NCBI GenBank assembly: GCA_029339505.1
Contig: JAQISU010000096.1
Span: 1,946,501-2,010,500 of the forward strand
Origin: Unio delphinus
Lineage: Eukaryota > Mollusca > Bivalvia > Unionida > Unionidae
Length of the DNA stretch: 64,000 nt
Reading direction: 5' to 3'
The position numbers were made by a program, and so were the translations under genes. Below are positions 38,190-49,694 of this stretch, one piece after another. The notes below the pieces were generated by a model that was not told where the DNA came from, made no database searches, and worked only from the letters and a program-made list of their open reading frames with translations. Position 1 is the stretch's first letter; every line of letters begins with the position of its first letter.

Positions 38190-38870
38190 GGTACTAGCAT
38201 GTAATACATGTAGCACTCAATAATTTCGCTTAATCCGTATGTAACGTTTACGATATTAGCGACTAATAACGTGCTGCATTGATAATTTGTGCTTTATTTA
38301 TCTTCTTTGACGTTTCAGTAGACTTCAAAAAAGTCTTTGAACAACCAAGTTGCGACTATTTAATGGCGGACTTCGTGTTGTAGTCACGAGTTCACGCGAC
38401 ACTTAATCATTTCGCTTTCTCCGTTAGTTACGGTTATGGAATAGCGACTTAATAGCGTGCTGAATTGTTAATTTGTGCATTGTTTATCTTCTTTTCCGTT
38501 TCAGTAGACTTCGTCTCTGAACGACCAGTTGCGACTATTTAATGGCGGAATTCGTGTTGTAGTCACGAGTTCACGCGACACTAAATCATTTTGCTTCCTC
38601 CATTAGTTACGGTTATGGTAATAGCGACTTAATAGCGTGCTGAATTGCTAAATGTGCTTTGTTCATCATCTTTTTCGTTTCAGTAGACTTCGTCTTGAAC
38701 GACCCATTGCAACACGCTCACGGCGATAACTAGTGTGGTCATTAAGAGTTAACATGGCACGGAATAATTTGACTACTCCGTTAGTAACGGTTATAGTATT
38801 ATCGAATTAATAATATGCTGAATTTTTTAATTTGTGCTTTGTTCTCTTGTTTTGTCGTTTCAGTAGCAAA
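38190..38870 (+). repeat. About 182-bp direct repeats inside the DIRS 5' region
   Basis: Nearly four copies are present of a unit containing 'cgttagttacggttatg', 'gcgacttaatagcgtgctga', 'ttcgtttcagtagacttcgt' and 'agtcacgagttcacgcgaca'. Each carries a TTTCAG|TAG acceptor-like site. They lie between the left terminal repeat and the gag-like ORF, where promoter or leader function is plausible but unproven. Confidence 0.85.
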
Positions 38871-39953
38871 GTCGACAACGAAGGCATGAATGGCAAAATG
38901 GGTGTTGGTAATGTGAAAATGGAGGAAATTATGTTGACATGGTTTAGGCTGCCCAGTGGGTGTAAATTTCACCGCAGGTCCGTGCATGGCTTTCGGGCCT
39001 GTAAGTCCGGACGCATGGAGTCTATGCTGGATCAATTGGATCCATTTTATTATGCACTTTCGCCGGCCGTCCAGCCGACACCGTCAGTTCAGCCGGCACT
39101 TCAGCAGGCACCAACCGGCACTAGCCGTACATCCGGCACCGTCCGTTCAGTCCAAATGGCACCAGACGGCCAGCCAACCTTCCAGCCCAAATGGTACCGG
39201 ACGGCCAGCCGACCTTCCAGCTTGCATCAACAGGCACCAGCCGTTCAGCCCAAATGGCACCAGCTGGCCAGCCGACATCAACCGGCACCGGCCGTCCATC
39301 CGGCAACGACCGTTCAGCCCAAATGGCACCGGTCGTCCAGCCGACCTTCCAGCCGGCATCAACCGGCACCGGCCGTCCATCCGGCAACGACCGTTCAGCC
39401 CAAATGGCACCGGTCGTCCAGCCAACCTTCCAGCCGGCATCAACCTGCACCGGCCGGCCATCCGGCAACGACCGTTCAGCCCAAATGGCACCGGTCTTCC
39501 AGCCGGCATCAACCTGCACCGGCTGTACATCGGATTTACGGAGATTATAGTAATGTACCTGTCAGTCAATCTGTACTACTGGTTACATATCACTACCATG
39601 AGAGAGATGTTATAGATGAATCTCCGTCCAATCAGACCATTCGAGAGGCAGGTGCCGGTCATAGCCGGACCTTCGCCGACATTCCGGTCGACCATATACC
39701 AGACAAATCAGTCGGTATTGCCGGTGTACACCTCCCGTCACGTCAAATACGTGACGGTGTGATTTTAAAACAAGGGAGAATTAGTGACATTATCAGAGAT
39801 GACGGAATTGAGTTATCTATGCCACTTGGTATGCGCTACCCAGATATGGCAGCTTTACCAGAACATGACTTTCAGGCCGACCATTCGCCAGTTCAATCAG
39901 CCGTTAGTGCCGGCCGTCCATATGTTCACGGCTTCTCCACAAGGGAGATTTAG
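38832..39953 (+). CDS. DIRS gag-like ORF with 27-residue Pro/His repeats
   Basis: The open frame of 373 codons has an ordinary-looking N-terminus (KMEEIMLTWFRLPSGCKFHR at about residues 30-50). The centre is built from a 27-residue repeat (type VQPKWHRSSSRPSSRHQPAP) encoded by an 81-bp DNA repeat. The C-terminal half is non-repetitive, with SPVQSAVSAGRPYVHGFS near the end. Because 81 bp is divisible by three, neighbouring and opposite frames are also open, so this frame is only the most likely. Position just upstream of the RT region suggests a structural, gag-like protein. The true start may be further in. Confidence 0.45.
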   Translation: MCFVLLFCRFSSKVDNEGMNGKMGVGNVKMEEIMLTWFRLPSGCKFHRRSVHGFRACKSGRMESMLDQLDPFYYALSPAVQPTPSVQPALQQAPTGTSRTSGTVRSVQMAPDGQPTFQPKWYRTASRPSSLHQQAPAVQPKWHQLASRHQPAPAVHPATTVQPKWHRSSSRPSSRHQPAPAVHPATTVQPKWHRSSSQPSSRHQPAPAGHPATTVQPKWHRSSSRHQPAPAVHRIYGDYSNVPVSQSVLLVTYHYHERDVIDESPSNQTIREAGAGHSRTFADIPVDHIPDKSVGIAGVHLPSRQIRDGVILKQGRISDIIRDDGIELSMPLGMRYPDMAALPEHDFQADHSPVQSAVSAGRPYVHGFSTREI

Positions 39954-41020
39954 TGAAAGTGTCAATTATGACAGAATCGCGTCATTTAGGTCACCTGGTA
40001 TGCTGTACAGATATGCAAGCTGTACCAGAACCAACATTCCCTCTGAGCGAATGGTAGATGGGCGCGCAGTGCTGGCCGCATTACACAGTATTATCAGGTA
40101 GCCTATTTGAGAAAAGCCAAATTAATGTACAAGATATCCAATAATAGTGATCCTGAATATTTACAATCCCTATTCCAGTATAGCAAATGGCACCAGCTGG
40201 CCAGCCGACATCAACCGGCACCGGCCGTCCATCCGGCAACGACCTTTCAGCCCAAATGGCACCGGTCGTCCAGCCGACCTTCCAGCCGGCATCAACCGGC
40301 ACCGGCCGTCCATCCGGCAACGACCGTTCAGCCCAAATGGCACCGGTCGTCCAGCCAACCTTCCAGCCGGCATCAACCTGCACCGGCCGGCCATCCGGCA
40401 ACGACCGTTCAGCCCAAATGGCACCGGTCTTCCAGCCGGCATCAACCTGCACCGGCTGTACATCGGATTTACGGAGATTATAGTAATGTACCTGTCAGTC
40501 AATCTGTACTACTGGTTACATATCACTACCATGAGAGAGATGTTATAGATGAATCTCCGTCCAATCAGACCATTCGAGAGGCAGGTGCCGGTCATAGCCG
40601 GACCTTCGCCGACATTCCGGTCGACCATATACCAGACAAATCAGTCGGTATTGCCGGTGTACACCTCCCGTCACGTCAAATACGTGACGGTGTGATTTTA
40701 AAACAAGGGAGAATTAGTGACATTATCAGAGATGACGGAATTGAGTTATCTATGCCACTTGGTATGCGCTACCCAGATATGGCAGCTTTACCAGAACATG
40801 ACTTTCAGGCCGACCATTCGCCAGTTCAATCAGCCGTTAGTGCCGGCCGTCCATATGTTCACGGCTTCTCCACAAGGGAGATTTAGTGAAAGTGTCAATT
40901 ATGACAGAATCGCGTCATTTAGGTCACCTGGTATGCTGTACAGATATGCAAGCTGTACCAGAACCAACATTCCCTCTGAGCGAATGGTAGATGGGCGCGC
41001 AGTGCTGGCCGCATTACACA
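39251..41020 (+). repeat. 837-bp direct duplication split by a LINE-derived spacer
   Basis: Copy 1 (39251-40087) and copy 2 (40184-41020) are offset by 933 bp and are almost identical; the one difference I noticed is GACCGTTCAG versus GACCTTTCAG. The 96-bp spacer contains 40103-40170, which matches the 3' part of the LINE at 51286-51353 ('aagccaaattaatgtacaag' and 'atatccaataatagtgatcc' in both). The duplication repeats the gag-like C-terminal half. Confidence 0.92.
40107..40886 (+). pseudogene. Second copy of the gag-like C-terminal half
   Basis: Copy 2 of the duplication repeats the same Pro/His repeats and C-terminal region, with the same stop context. Its apparent start lies in LINE-derived sequence (KLMYKISNNSDPEYLQ), so it has no genuine N-terminus. 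It is a duplication product rather than a separate gene. Confidence 0.7.
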
Positions 41021-41389
41021 AGCATTATGGAGATTTATATTAAAAATGATGACAATTCCGCTGCGAATGGATGCTTGAGTTGACCAGAACATGACTCAGC
41101 ACACAGTGAGTGTGACGAAAACTTTTTCAGCCGTCCACAGATCAGGTCATGGACCGGACTGAGCTTAGCGCCACGGCCGCAGAATAAAAGATTTATAGGT
41201 TGTTGGGAACTTCAAAATGCCCAAAACCTCCTACTGCCACTCAAGACTACACAATTCAGGCACCTGTAGATCTTGAATGAGGAGGAAGAGACGATGTCCT
41301 TCCTGCTTCTTCGCCAGTCGGGAAAGAAAAAAAAAAAAAAAAAATTCAGGAAGCTAACTTCCAGCGACGTTCTAGTTTAACTGGTACGA

Positions 41390-42090
41390 AAACTCCATCA
41401 GACGCCTTCAGTACTGATCTCAAATGCCACGTCAAAGCTAGTCCGAAACGTAGTCGATACGTCTTCATTGTTAGACTTGACTTCACTAGCCATTTTTTAT
41501 TCCAACTCCCTAGGCAAATCCAGCCATGACCACGCTTGTCAAGTGAAGGCCTGGATTGCTAGAGTTGTTAACAGGGCAGCTCACCATTCTATGACCAATG
41601 CGTTGACTGCTTCTGCCAACTTCAACCTAATACGACGAGACGTCTGTAGGTGGTCCACGTCGCGGAGGCCCCATCGTACTCGGATTTTACGGATGTCTCA
41701 GTTTGGGACACCTTTACACTTTGGGGGAAAATTGAAAAGTTTGGAGGCAGGCAGCTCAGGAACTGCCCCTCCAACTCGTCGCCCAACTTTCGCAGGCGTT
41801 TCGAAACAATCATCCCCTGACACAGCGGAGGGATGATGGGCGGACCGGGGAAAAGGGATCCTTATAATCAAATGTGTAATATAGATCCCAACCCAATGCT
41901 GGGAGTCAACAGTCTAATCAAGCTAGACGGCAACCATACAGAGGCGGTAAGAACCAAAGTTTCTCCGCCTTCACGCCTCCTAACTCTAGACATTGACATA
42001 CCCTGCCCACCGCCAGCGGACTGCCTACCTGTGGGCAGCCGCCACCTGCAATTTCAAGACCACTGGACCACTTTATTACCTTAAAACATT
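41390..42090 (+). pseudogene. DIRS gag C-terminal / RT-leading region, decayed
   Basis: The piece at 41468 reads LLDLTSLAIFYSNSLGKS then ARVVNRAAHHSMT, a pattern known from DIRS gag/pol leaders (LLDL-SLA-YYANSL). Further on 'CPPPADCLPVGSRHLQFQDH' (about 41999-42063) resembles the AGRL-HF-xxW block immediately before the RT. Stops and frame changes separate the pieces. Confidence 0.65.
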
Positions 42091-42199
42091 TGGGTGATTC
42101 AGGTCATTTCGGAGGGACTTGGGACTTCATTTATCCATCCCCTCCTCTGTCCTCCTCTCCCCTCTTCATGGATGTATCGTCAGATCGGGAGAAGGATGC

Positions 42200-42203
<4 letters not shown>

Positions 42204-42243
<40 letters not shown>

Positions 42244-42245
42244 CT
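42204..42245. repeat. (TA)n microsatellite inside the DIRS RT region
   Basis: A TA run of about 34 bp, continuing TTTATATC, interrupts the stretch leading into the reverse transcriptase. It is presumably a late expansion in the dead element. Confidence 0.95.
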
Positions 42246-42284
42246 TAATAAACCTGCAATAGCTGGGGTTTTATTCATGGCTGT

Positions 42285-42935
42285 TTCTTATCCAGAGGCC
42301 GTTCATCGACCTGAGCCGCCTCAACCACCCTGAAAGTCATTGTGGCGATGGCGTGATCAAACCATCCGACGGGTATGCTGTCAGTCTAGATATGACCGAC
42401 GCACATTTCACGTCCCTATCCCATGAGTAGCGGACATTTCTCCGTTGTGCTTGTCGGGACTCGGTTTATCAGTTCCAGGTCATACCTTTTGGCCTCAACT
42501 TAAGCCCTTGGGCTAGTACCAAGGTTATTGATTACGTCGTCACCCTGTTCTGCTCGACTTCATCTATGGCGTCGGCAGTATATTTGGACGACATCCTCCA
42601 GAAACATCTGTCAAGTTCTACTCTGCTCAAAGGCAGAAACGATCTTATATCACTTTACATCATATTGGCTTTCTAGTGAACTGGATAAAGTCTGATCTCT
42701 GTCCAATCCGGATTTTTGGTCCATCTGGGTGTGGAGTTTCTCCCGATCTGAATCTGGTAAGGCTTCCTCGAGTTTGCGATCATCCAGATAATTGCACTCG
42801 TAGAGTCCGTTTCCAACAGGATGCGCATTTAGCAAGAGAGTTGCAGATCCTCGGATTATTCAATGTGGCAGCAGACTTGATTCCGCTCAGCCGTCCTTTT
42901 ATGCGCCCTTTACAAAGGACGTTGCTAGCGTAATT
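42285..42935 (+). pseudogene. DIRS reverse transcriptase, decayed
   Basis: The readable string RPFIDLSRLNHPE, YAVSLDMTDAHF, VYQFQVIPFGLNLSPW and AVYLDDIL follows the order of DIRS RT motifs: RPVIDL-xLN, SIDL-DAYF, YQF-VLPFGL-xAP, and the YLDD catalytic motif. Tandem stops follow the second motif and there is a frameshift after the fourth. The segment 42676-42933 continues the thumb/connection with HLARELQILGLFN. Confidence 0.88.
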
Positions 42936-42968
42936 GCGCCCTTTTCAAGTCCCTTCGATCCCACAGTC

Positions 42969-43373
42969 ATGCTCACGCCAGAGATACGATCATTCTTGAG
43001 TCAGTGGCACAACCCCTGTGGGTTGTCCACAGGGATTACTCTGGAGATACCCCAAGTGGAGATAACGGTATGTTCCGCCACTAGTACCTACGGTTGGGGT
43101 GCCCACCTGTTGCCGGACTTCGATACTGTCAGCGGCACGTGGGTGCCAGGGGCGAGCTCTTTCCACATCAACCTTTCAGAAATAACGGCTGTCATCAACG
43201 CCTTTCATTTCGGGCAGGATCAACTCTTATTACAAACTGCCCTCATTATGTCAGACAACTTTGTGGTGGTGCCTTGCCTCAAAACATGGGGACACCAATC
43301 ACCAGACCTGTGCAATCTGAGCTGGCAGTTTATACATTGGTTCGACAATCTCCACCTCAATGTACAATTCTGA
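42969..43373 (+). pseudogene. DIRS RNase H domain
   Basis: An open stretch of 134 codons starts LTPEIRSFLSQW and contains YGWGAHL, HINLSEITAVINAF, MSDNFVVVPCLKTWG and SPDLCNLSWQFIHWF. This is the DIRS RNase H layout (W-AHL ... HIN-LE-AV ... SDN-xVV-YI--GGT-SP-L). The first catalytic Asp appears replaced (TSTYGWG where the family has T-DAS-GWG), consistent with decay. Confidence 0.9.
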
Positions 43374-44480
43374 CACATTCTTGGCAGACTCAATGTCTTG
43401 GCTGACACTCTATCTAGTCATTCACATAGAATGGTCACTCCATCAATCGGACTTTCTTCCAATTGACACACTTTGGGGACGTCCGGTGATTGATCTTTTG
43501 CAACAAGGTGGAATTGCAAGTTGTCCACATTTCATCTTGCAGGTTCCAGACCCAGAAGCTTGGGTTGTGGATGCTCGATCAATCAGCTGGGAAGGGTTGT
43601 GGTCATTCTCCTACCCTCCCACGGTCTTGGTACTGAAATTAATCCAGAAGTTAAGGGGTCAGAACTGTCAGATGGTTCTGATTGCCCCTCTCAGATGGAA
43701 CAATTCCTGGGTCTCCGATCTACTCAATCTAGGCGATAGATCTACCCAGGAAGATTACAGTCAGCACAAGTATTCGCAAGCAACCGCGGCAAGGGGTGTT
43801 CCACCCCTGTCCGGACCGTCTTTATGTTCAAGCTTGGCTCTTGTCCAGACAGCCTTGCAAGACAAACAATTTAAATCTTTGATTGCGGAGAGAATCTCGA
43901 GAGCAAGAAGGCCCTCTGCTCTGAAGGTTTACGAGGGCAAGTGGCATGTTTTCAGGGACTGGTACCATATCATTCACATTGTTCCTCTGAGTGTCACAAT
44001 CCCTCAACTGGCCAACTTTTCTCTGGCTTTTCGAGGAGAAAAAGCTGGCTCCAGTTATTATCAAATGCTACCGCTCCATGATATCAGACACATTCCGCCA
44101 TTCTGGTACATGTGCTATCAGCCATGACAAAGATTTGTCAGATCTTTTAGAGACTTTAAAAATTCAATCGACTTATATCCCTCACCCTGTTTCCAAATGG
44201 AATCTGTCCTGGGTTTTAACATGACTCAATTCAGACAGTATTGAGTCTTTAACCCACGATTAGTTAAAGCTACTATCATACAAATTGGGTTTCTTGATAG
44301 TCTTAGCTTCAGCATGCAGGGTGAGCGAGTTACATGTCCTTTCTAGTGACCCGAACTCTCTTCCGTTCCGATCAGAGGGTTTGATGGTCCTCTTGACGCA
44401 GCCAGGCTTCGTAGTCCAAAATAGATTACCATACATTGGCGATCCACGAGTCGTCATTAGCTCGCTTTCTTTATAGATAA
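43360..44480 (+). pseudogene. DIRS linker domain and tyrosine recombinase, decayed
   Basis: The frame opening at 43360 has DSMSW, then WVVDARSISWEGLWSFSYPP and MVLIAPLRW, typical of the DIRS methyltransferase-like/linker region (PDP-A-AVDA-QSW). Next come the core-binding segment RISRARRPSALKVYEGKWHV and, after frame changes, IGFLIVLASACRVSELHVLS (about 44281-44341), the tyrosine-recombinase box with its first catalytic Arg. The H-x-x-R box and the Tyr are not readable. Confidence 0.88.
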
Positions 44481-45058
44481 GTCAGGATCAACAGCCATAT
44501 AAGATCCTGTTTGTGCACTCTAGCACCATTTCAATGCATTGAGGTGAGTCGGGTCACATACAAGCACCTCTTTCTTCTGGTGATAGCTGGGACATGAGAT
44601 ATCACCATTCAAGCCCTTGCTTCATGGCTGAAGTGGGTTATACGCTCGGCGTACTCTGAGGATTCGCAAATCAGTCACCTTATAGAAGCTGTTGGCTGAC
44701 ATGCAGAGTTAACCTTTCTACAATTTTATCTTCAAGTTTGTACTCGCAGAGGCAAACATTGATTCTAGTAGGTCTGGTGTTGGCAGCCCAGACGCCCACC
44801 AGACCCATGTGCAACAATCAGCACAGCCTATTAGCTTCGCTGGATTCGCCAGATAAATTTTCGTAGGTAAGAAGATTTCAATAACTATCTTCTTAACCAT
44901 ATAAAGGGGTCACATATCACGTGACCCTGGGCTGTGTTGCTGATTGAAAATTAGGAGACCGGGTTATCATTCACATGGGGAATCCAGCCATCATTCCCTA
45001 GAGGATACCCGGGGTGGAGGTCGGATGCTCCGCATTCCCTCCTCCTATTACTTATTCT

Positions 45059-45154
45059 CCTAAAGTAATGTAATCGGGGAACGTATTCAAAGGAGAAAGC
45101 AAATTTTTTAGTAAATTATGTTTCTCCGAGAATACTTACCCGATCACATTACTA
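45059..45154 (+). repeat. DIRS internal complementary region
   Basis: The first half (cctaaagtaatgtaatcggg then gaacgtattcaaaggagaaa) is complementary to the left outer end near 37775-37820. The second half (agcaaattttttagtaaatt then atgtttctccgagaatactt and acccgatcacattact) is complementary to the right outer end, 45365-45419. This element is thought to template end-joining of the circular DIRS intermediate. Confidence 0.93.
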
Positions 45155-45210
45155 AGAAACCCTCCCAACCACCCCGCCATTCGAGCATCCTCGTGTTTTA
45201 TATACCGCTC

Positions 45211-45419
45211 AGCTTAAAAACTAAAGAAGCGACACCTAGCGGGTAGCAAGGGGAGGTAAATGGCAAGAGTTATTGCCCTTTGTCTATATGACATAGACAG
45301 GAAAGACGAATTTTCGTCTTTTGGTAGGGCTGGATTCGCGAGGTAGCAGGCTAATATCCCTAAAGTAATGTGATCGGGTAAGTATTCTCGGAGAAACATA
45401 ATTTACTAAAAAATTTGCT
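45211..45419 (-). repeat. DIRS right inverted terminal repeat
   Basis: It is inverted relative to 37766-37966, with a small number of mismatches. Flanks show no clear target duplication, as expected for tyrosine-recombinase integration. Confidence 0.95.
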
Positions 45420-46489
45420 TTCCATGGCATACAGAGTTACAATTTTACAGGAACTTAAGTGTTTTGAATTAAATAACAAATAGTCCTCAAGTTCTATTAC
45501 ATTTCCAACAGTATAGAGTGTTCCAAATGAATTCCAATACTGAATGTGCTGCTGTACCAATAGCCTTCAATGATTTGATGTGCCAGAAGTCTTGATGTAT
45601 CGAGGATATAATCCAAATGTCAGTAAGCACTTTGTGATTCCAGCGAGTAATTTAAGTAAATAAATCCTTTCAAATTATATCTGAACATAACTAAACTTCT
45701 GATTCCACTTGACATATGTTTAAATAGGAGTATATAATTCTGTTGATCACAACCTTTATATTAAAACCTAAGACACAGTAAGAGGACAGGATGTAGGTCA
45801 TTTTCTCTTCAAATTTGTAAATGGATATAAGGTATTGTACTTAAATGTTTAGCAAATTATCCTAGCAGAGAACAAGTAGACTTTGTTTCTTCAAGGGAAA
45901 AATCAATGTCTGGAACTAAAATCTAAGGAAACATTTTTTTAAAATGTCATCTTGAAGTATTAATCTACAATTATGGACAAAGGTTAGCTATGTAATGTGT
46001 TACTTACAAAACAAATCACCTTACAATCTACAATCATGGACAAAAGTTAAATTCATAATATAGATATACAACCCATTACACCATAATAATAACAACAACA
46101 AGCCTCCCACCACTGTGAATTAATATTAAATTTGCAAATCAGGATTAAACTCACCAGTATTTTGATGGCAGTGTCCCCAGGTCCATACCTTATCTTTCAG
46201 CAAAGAAATCTTTGCTCAAAGGTGAAAGTCATAAGTAGGTAAAAGGTCACAAGATATGCATATCACATGCTATTTGCAGTTTAGTTGTATGAAAATGTAA
46301 TGATACATCCAGGTTCATATTTCATTTGTCAATTCTGGCTAGTACCATTACCTGCTTACCTTTCAATGCTTTGTATGCTGATAACCTGATGCCAGGGCAG
46401 TCATACAAATCTGTGTAGATATCTTGAAGGACCACAATGTATCATGTAATAATTGTGTGCTTGATTTGGGGTTTTAATGTAGCTTTAAA

Positions 46490-46780
46490 AATAATTCAGT
46501 CATATTGCTATGATGTCTCCAGTGTGGGAGTTTATAGTCATTTCTAGGACTGGGGCATCATGCTGCAGACATGTAGCAAGATGTCCCACCCAGTCTCAAT
46601 ATCCTGACACCAGGCAACCAGTCCTAACACTAACCTCTTAATACTGACCACCAAGTGAGGCTGCTGCTAGTACCATTGTTATAGGTCTTTCATATGACTC
46701 TGCCAGAGCTTGAACCTGTTACCTCCTGCATCCTGGGCTGATGATCTAACCACTTAGGCCACCTGGAGCAGTCACCTAAT
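46490..46780 (-). mobile_element. SINE family A, minus-strand copy, near full length
   Basis: The complement reads from 'ctccaggtggcctaagtggt' (A box), through a B-box-like GGTTCAAGCTC, 'cagagtcatatgaaagacct', 'ggtactagcagcagcctcac' and 'cagtattaagaggttagtgt', to 'catcatgccccagtcctaga' and 'atagcaatatgactgaatta'. It is the best match to the copy at 17200, with the same two ends. Confidence 0.85.
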
Positions 46781-48739
46781 GATTGAAAAACATCCGTGGT
46801 ATAATGCCCTGATTTGAAATCCATGACATCGTTGAAAATGCCTGTAATATTTGGATACTTCTATAGGTTCCTCTTATAAAATTAAGAAGGATGCAATTGA
46901 ATCTCCATGGTGACAGCCTCGCTATAAATTAAAAGTGTCCACCATTAAATGACACATTTTAAGCTCTACTGGTAATAAACGGAAAAAGCTTGTAGGACAG
47001 AAAGTTATCTATCATCTGTGATTTGTCCGTTAGCGCTATCATCTGAGATTTGTCTGTTAGTACAAGGTTTGTAATGGCTACTTCCCTCCTCAATGACTTG
47101 GAGGAATGCCATGAAACTATGCACACACTCATTCAAGGTCTGTTGGTGCTAAAGAAAAATGGTTCTGCTCAGATATCCAATATGGCCACCTATTGCTAAT
47201 CTTTCTAGAATGGATGGTCATATAAACCATGGTTCAAAATAGAAATGGTGCTAATCTGATATCCATGGCCACAGTGGCAGTTGTCCCAGAAATCTTTGTT
47301 TTTACTTCTGAGTTGAAAATCAAATCAGCATATGGTTTTCACTGGAAGATTTCTTGTGAAGTCTAATTGATCTTAAATACAAATTATGCCTGGTGTAATG
47401 TATACAAAATTTATCTGCATCGTAACACTTTCTTACGTTAGAGCAGATGCTGATAGGGAATATTCAATGCTCATACAAATTAAACAATCTCTTCTGAGAA
47501 GTCTGAATAACAGTATCATCCAGTCTCAAAGGAGTTCAAAGATTAACCATAATGACATGTTACCTACAAACCCGCCAATGAATTATTGATAGCAGTAAAT
47601 CAGGCATCAATAGTTAATATGATATTCCACATTTGAGTAGCTTTTAGAGCAGGAGCTCATTTATTTTTGTATTTGCCATCTTTGTGGTTTTTGTTCGGAA
47701 AAATATGAAATTCTTCAAAAAACGTTTTTAATATCCTATTACTCATAATCAGATTTGAATTTCCAGTCATTTTATATAGTATATAGACCTGTGTAAGTAG
47801 ATAACTTATTCTCATTGCTAATTTGGAGCATGCATACAAATGCCTTTTAAGACCACAAAACTCATTTTTGGGTCTCACCCACCCGAACACACACACATGC
47901 ATGCATTCACTATGAACTTGGTATTTACAAATTATGCTCTTTAGAAAAATCCTATTGTAATAGTTTTGTTTTGCTTTCAAGTATTTTTTCTTGGTGCAAT
48001 TTTAATGTGCTGTGTCAAAAATATTTAAAATTACATATCATTTACATCAGCATTCATTTGAAACTTGGTAAACTGTTAATATAGAATCTGTTTTAAGTTT
48101 GTACCCCAGCATGATAATTGATGTGGCATTGTTGAAAAAAACTGCCAGAACATGTTTAATAAACCAATCAAGGTTTGTCATAGAATTATCATTGCTGAGT
48201 CATAATAATGCATTTAACAGAAATAAACCAATAGAAACTGTTGGAAAAAATTATCTGAACCAAATTAAGTTGCACTTTATAAAGTTCCTGAAACATCATT
48301 ACCATTAACAGGCTAGAGTCTATATTCTGCAGAATACTTGTTATTAAAAATACTGTTAATAAACAGAGAGTAAAATAGCATCATAATACAAGTAAGTAAC
48401 AGAATGAGTGTTTCAGATGCCATAAGTATGGACACAAAGTCTCTGTACATCATTGTATTATACATACTAGGAAGCTGGCAAAGAGGAGAATGCCAATGCT
48501 TCATTTAGAACAACAAATCTAAATGTACCTACTGACACTCTTGTCTCTAACTATTCACTGGACACTATTGAAAATACAAAAGCTAACAGATTTTCAGGGT
48601 CTGCATGTGACTTTGTAAATGCTAATATATATGACCTTTTAAATTTAGAAATAGGATGTCAGAATGATAAAAGTAGTATGGAGACAATCTCATTGAGTGC
48701 CCCACTGCATGATAACATACATATAATCGATATGAAACT

Positions 48740-49430
48740 AAATTCAAAAGGTTATAACATAGGTCACCTAAATGTACAAGGTATATTGGGAAAAATAGAC
48801 CAGATTAAGTTAATGTTTGTTTTCTTAGGAAAATAATATACATATTTTATGACTCACTAAAACTAAATTAAATGCCTACCACAATGATAATCTATTTCAC
48901 TGTCAAGGCTACAATAAACCATTACGCAGGGACAGAGAGACAGCGGGGGGAGGTCTTGTTGTATACATTAGAGAAGGTGTAAATGCAGAAAGGCGACGAC
49001 TTGGAGTCACATGAAATTGAGAGTATCTGTGTGGAAATTTCTCAAAATAATGCAAAATCATTCCTAATTGGTTTCATTTATAGGCCATCTTCCTCCAAAG
49101 CAATCTGGAATGATAATGTTTTGAAACAAATGGAAAATATTCTTGCACAGGAGAAAGAAACATATATAATCGGTAATATAAATAAGGACCTTCTCAACAC
49201 TCAAATAAGGGACAACTAGATGGAATTTATTGAATCATTAGGCCTAGTCCAGATGGTACATGAGCCCACAAGGGTAACAGAAAAATCAAGCACTCTTATT
49301 GATCACATTTATACCAACCTACCAGACAATGTGGCTTGTGTTAATATACCAAATGTTGGTCTTAGTGATCACTATCCTACTTTTTTGACAAGAAAGGTTA
49401 AATGCAAGAGAAATAAGAAAAACACACACA
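48740..49430 (+). pseudogene. LINE apurinic-like endonuclease domain, broken
   Basis: Fragments in order are GYNIGHLNVQGILGKIDQIK (EEP opening), GGGLVVYI, IESICVEISQ, FLIGFIYRPSSSKAIWND, TYIIGNINKDLLN (family GDFN-DL, with D changed to N), then LVQMVHEPTRVTEKSSTLID and GLSDHYPTF. A stop at 48833, a stop at 49217 and frame changes break it. Confidence 0.88.
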
Positions 49431-49694
49431 AAACGATCACTTACAGATCGTTCAAACATTTTAGTGAAGAACAGTTTCTTGATGACCTATATAAAGTTCC
49501 ATGGAATATGATCCAAAATTTGGATAACATAGATGAAGCTCTGATAGTATGGACTGACTTATTTATGGATGTAGTCTCTAAGCATGCACCACTGAAAATA
49601 CATCGAGTAAAGAATGAAATCCAACCTAATAGGCTTACTACTGAAATACTAGATGCTATGAAAACACGAGACCAATTCAAGGCTAAGGGAAACC

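Larger units (their letters stand above)
37766..45419 (+). mobile_element. DIRS-type tyrosine-recombinase retrotransposon, 7.65 kb
   Basis: Defining DIRS architecture is visible: about 200-bp inverted (not direct) terminal repeats (37766-37966 and 45211-45419), and an internal complementary region just inside the right end (45059-45154) whose two halves complement the outermost left and right ends. The gene order is gag-like, reverse transcriptase, RNase H, linker domain, tyrosine recombinase on the plus strand. No protease or integrase of DDE type is seen, as expected. Coding regions have many stops, so the copy is dead. GC content is much higher than in the surrounding intron. Confidence 0.92.

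Noticed and set aside
39121..39569. Minus-strand ORFs opposite the DIRS gag-like gene
   Set aside because: They are shadows of the 81-bp repeat. The element's other genes all run on the plus strand.
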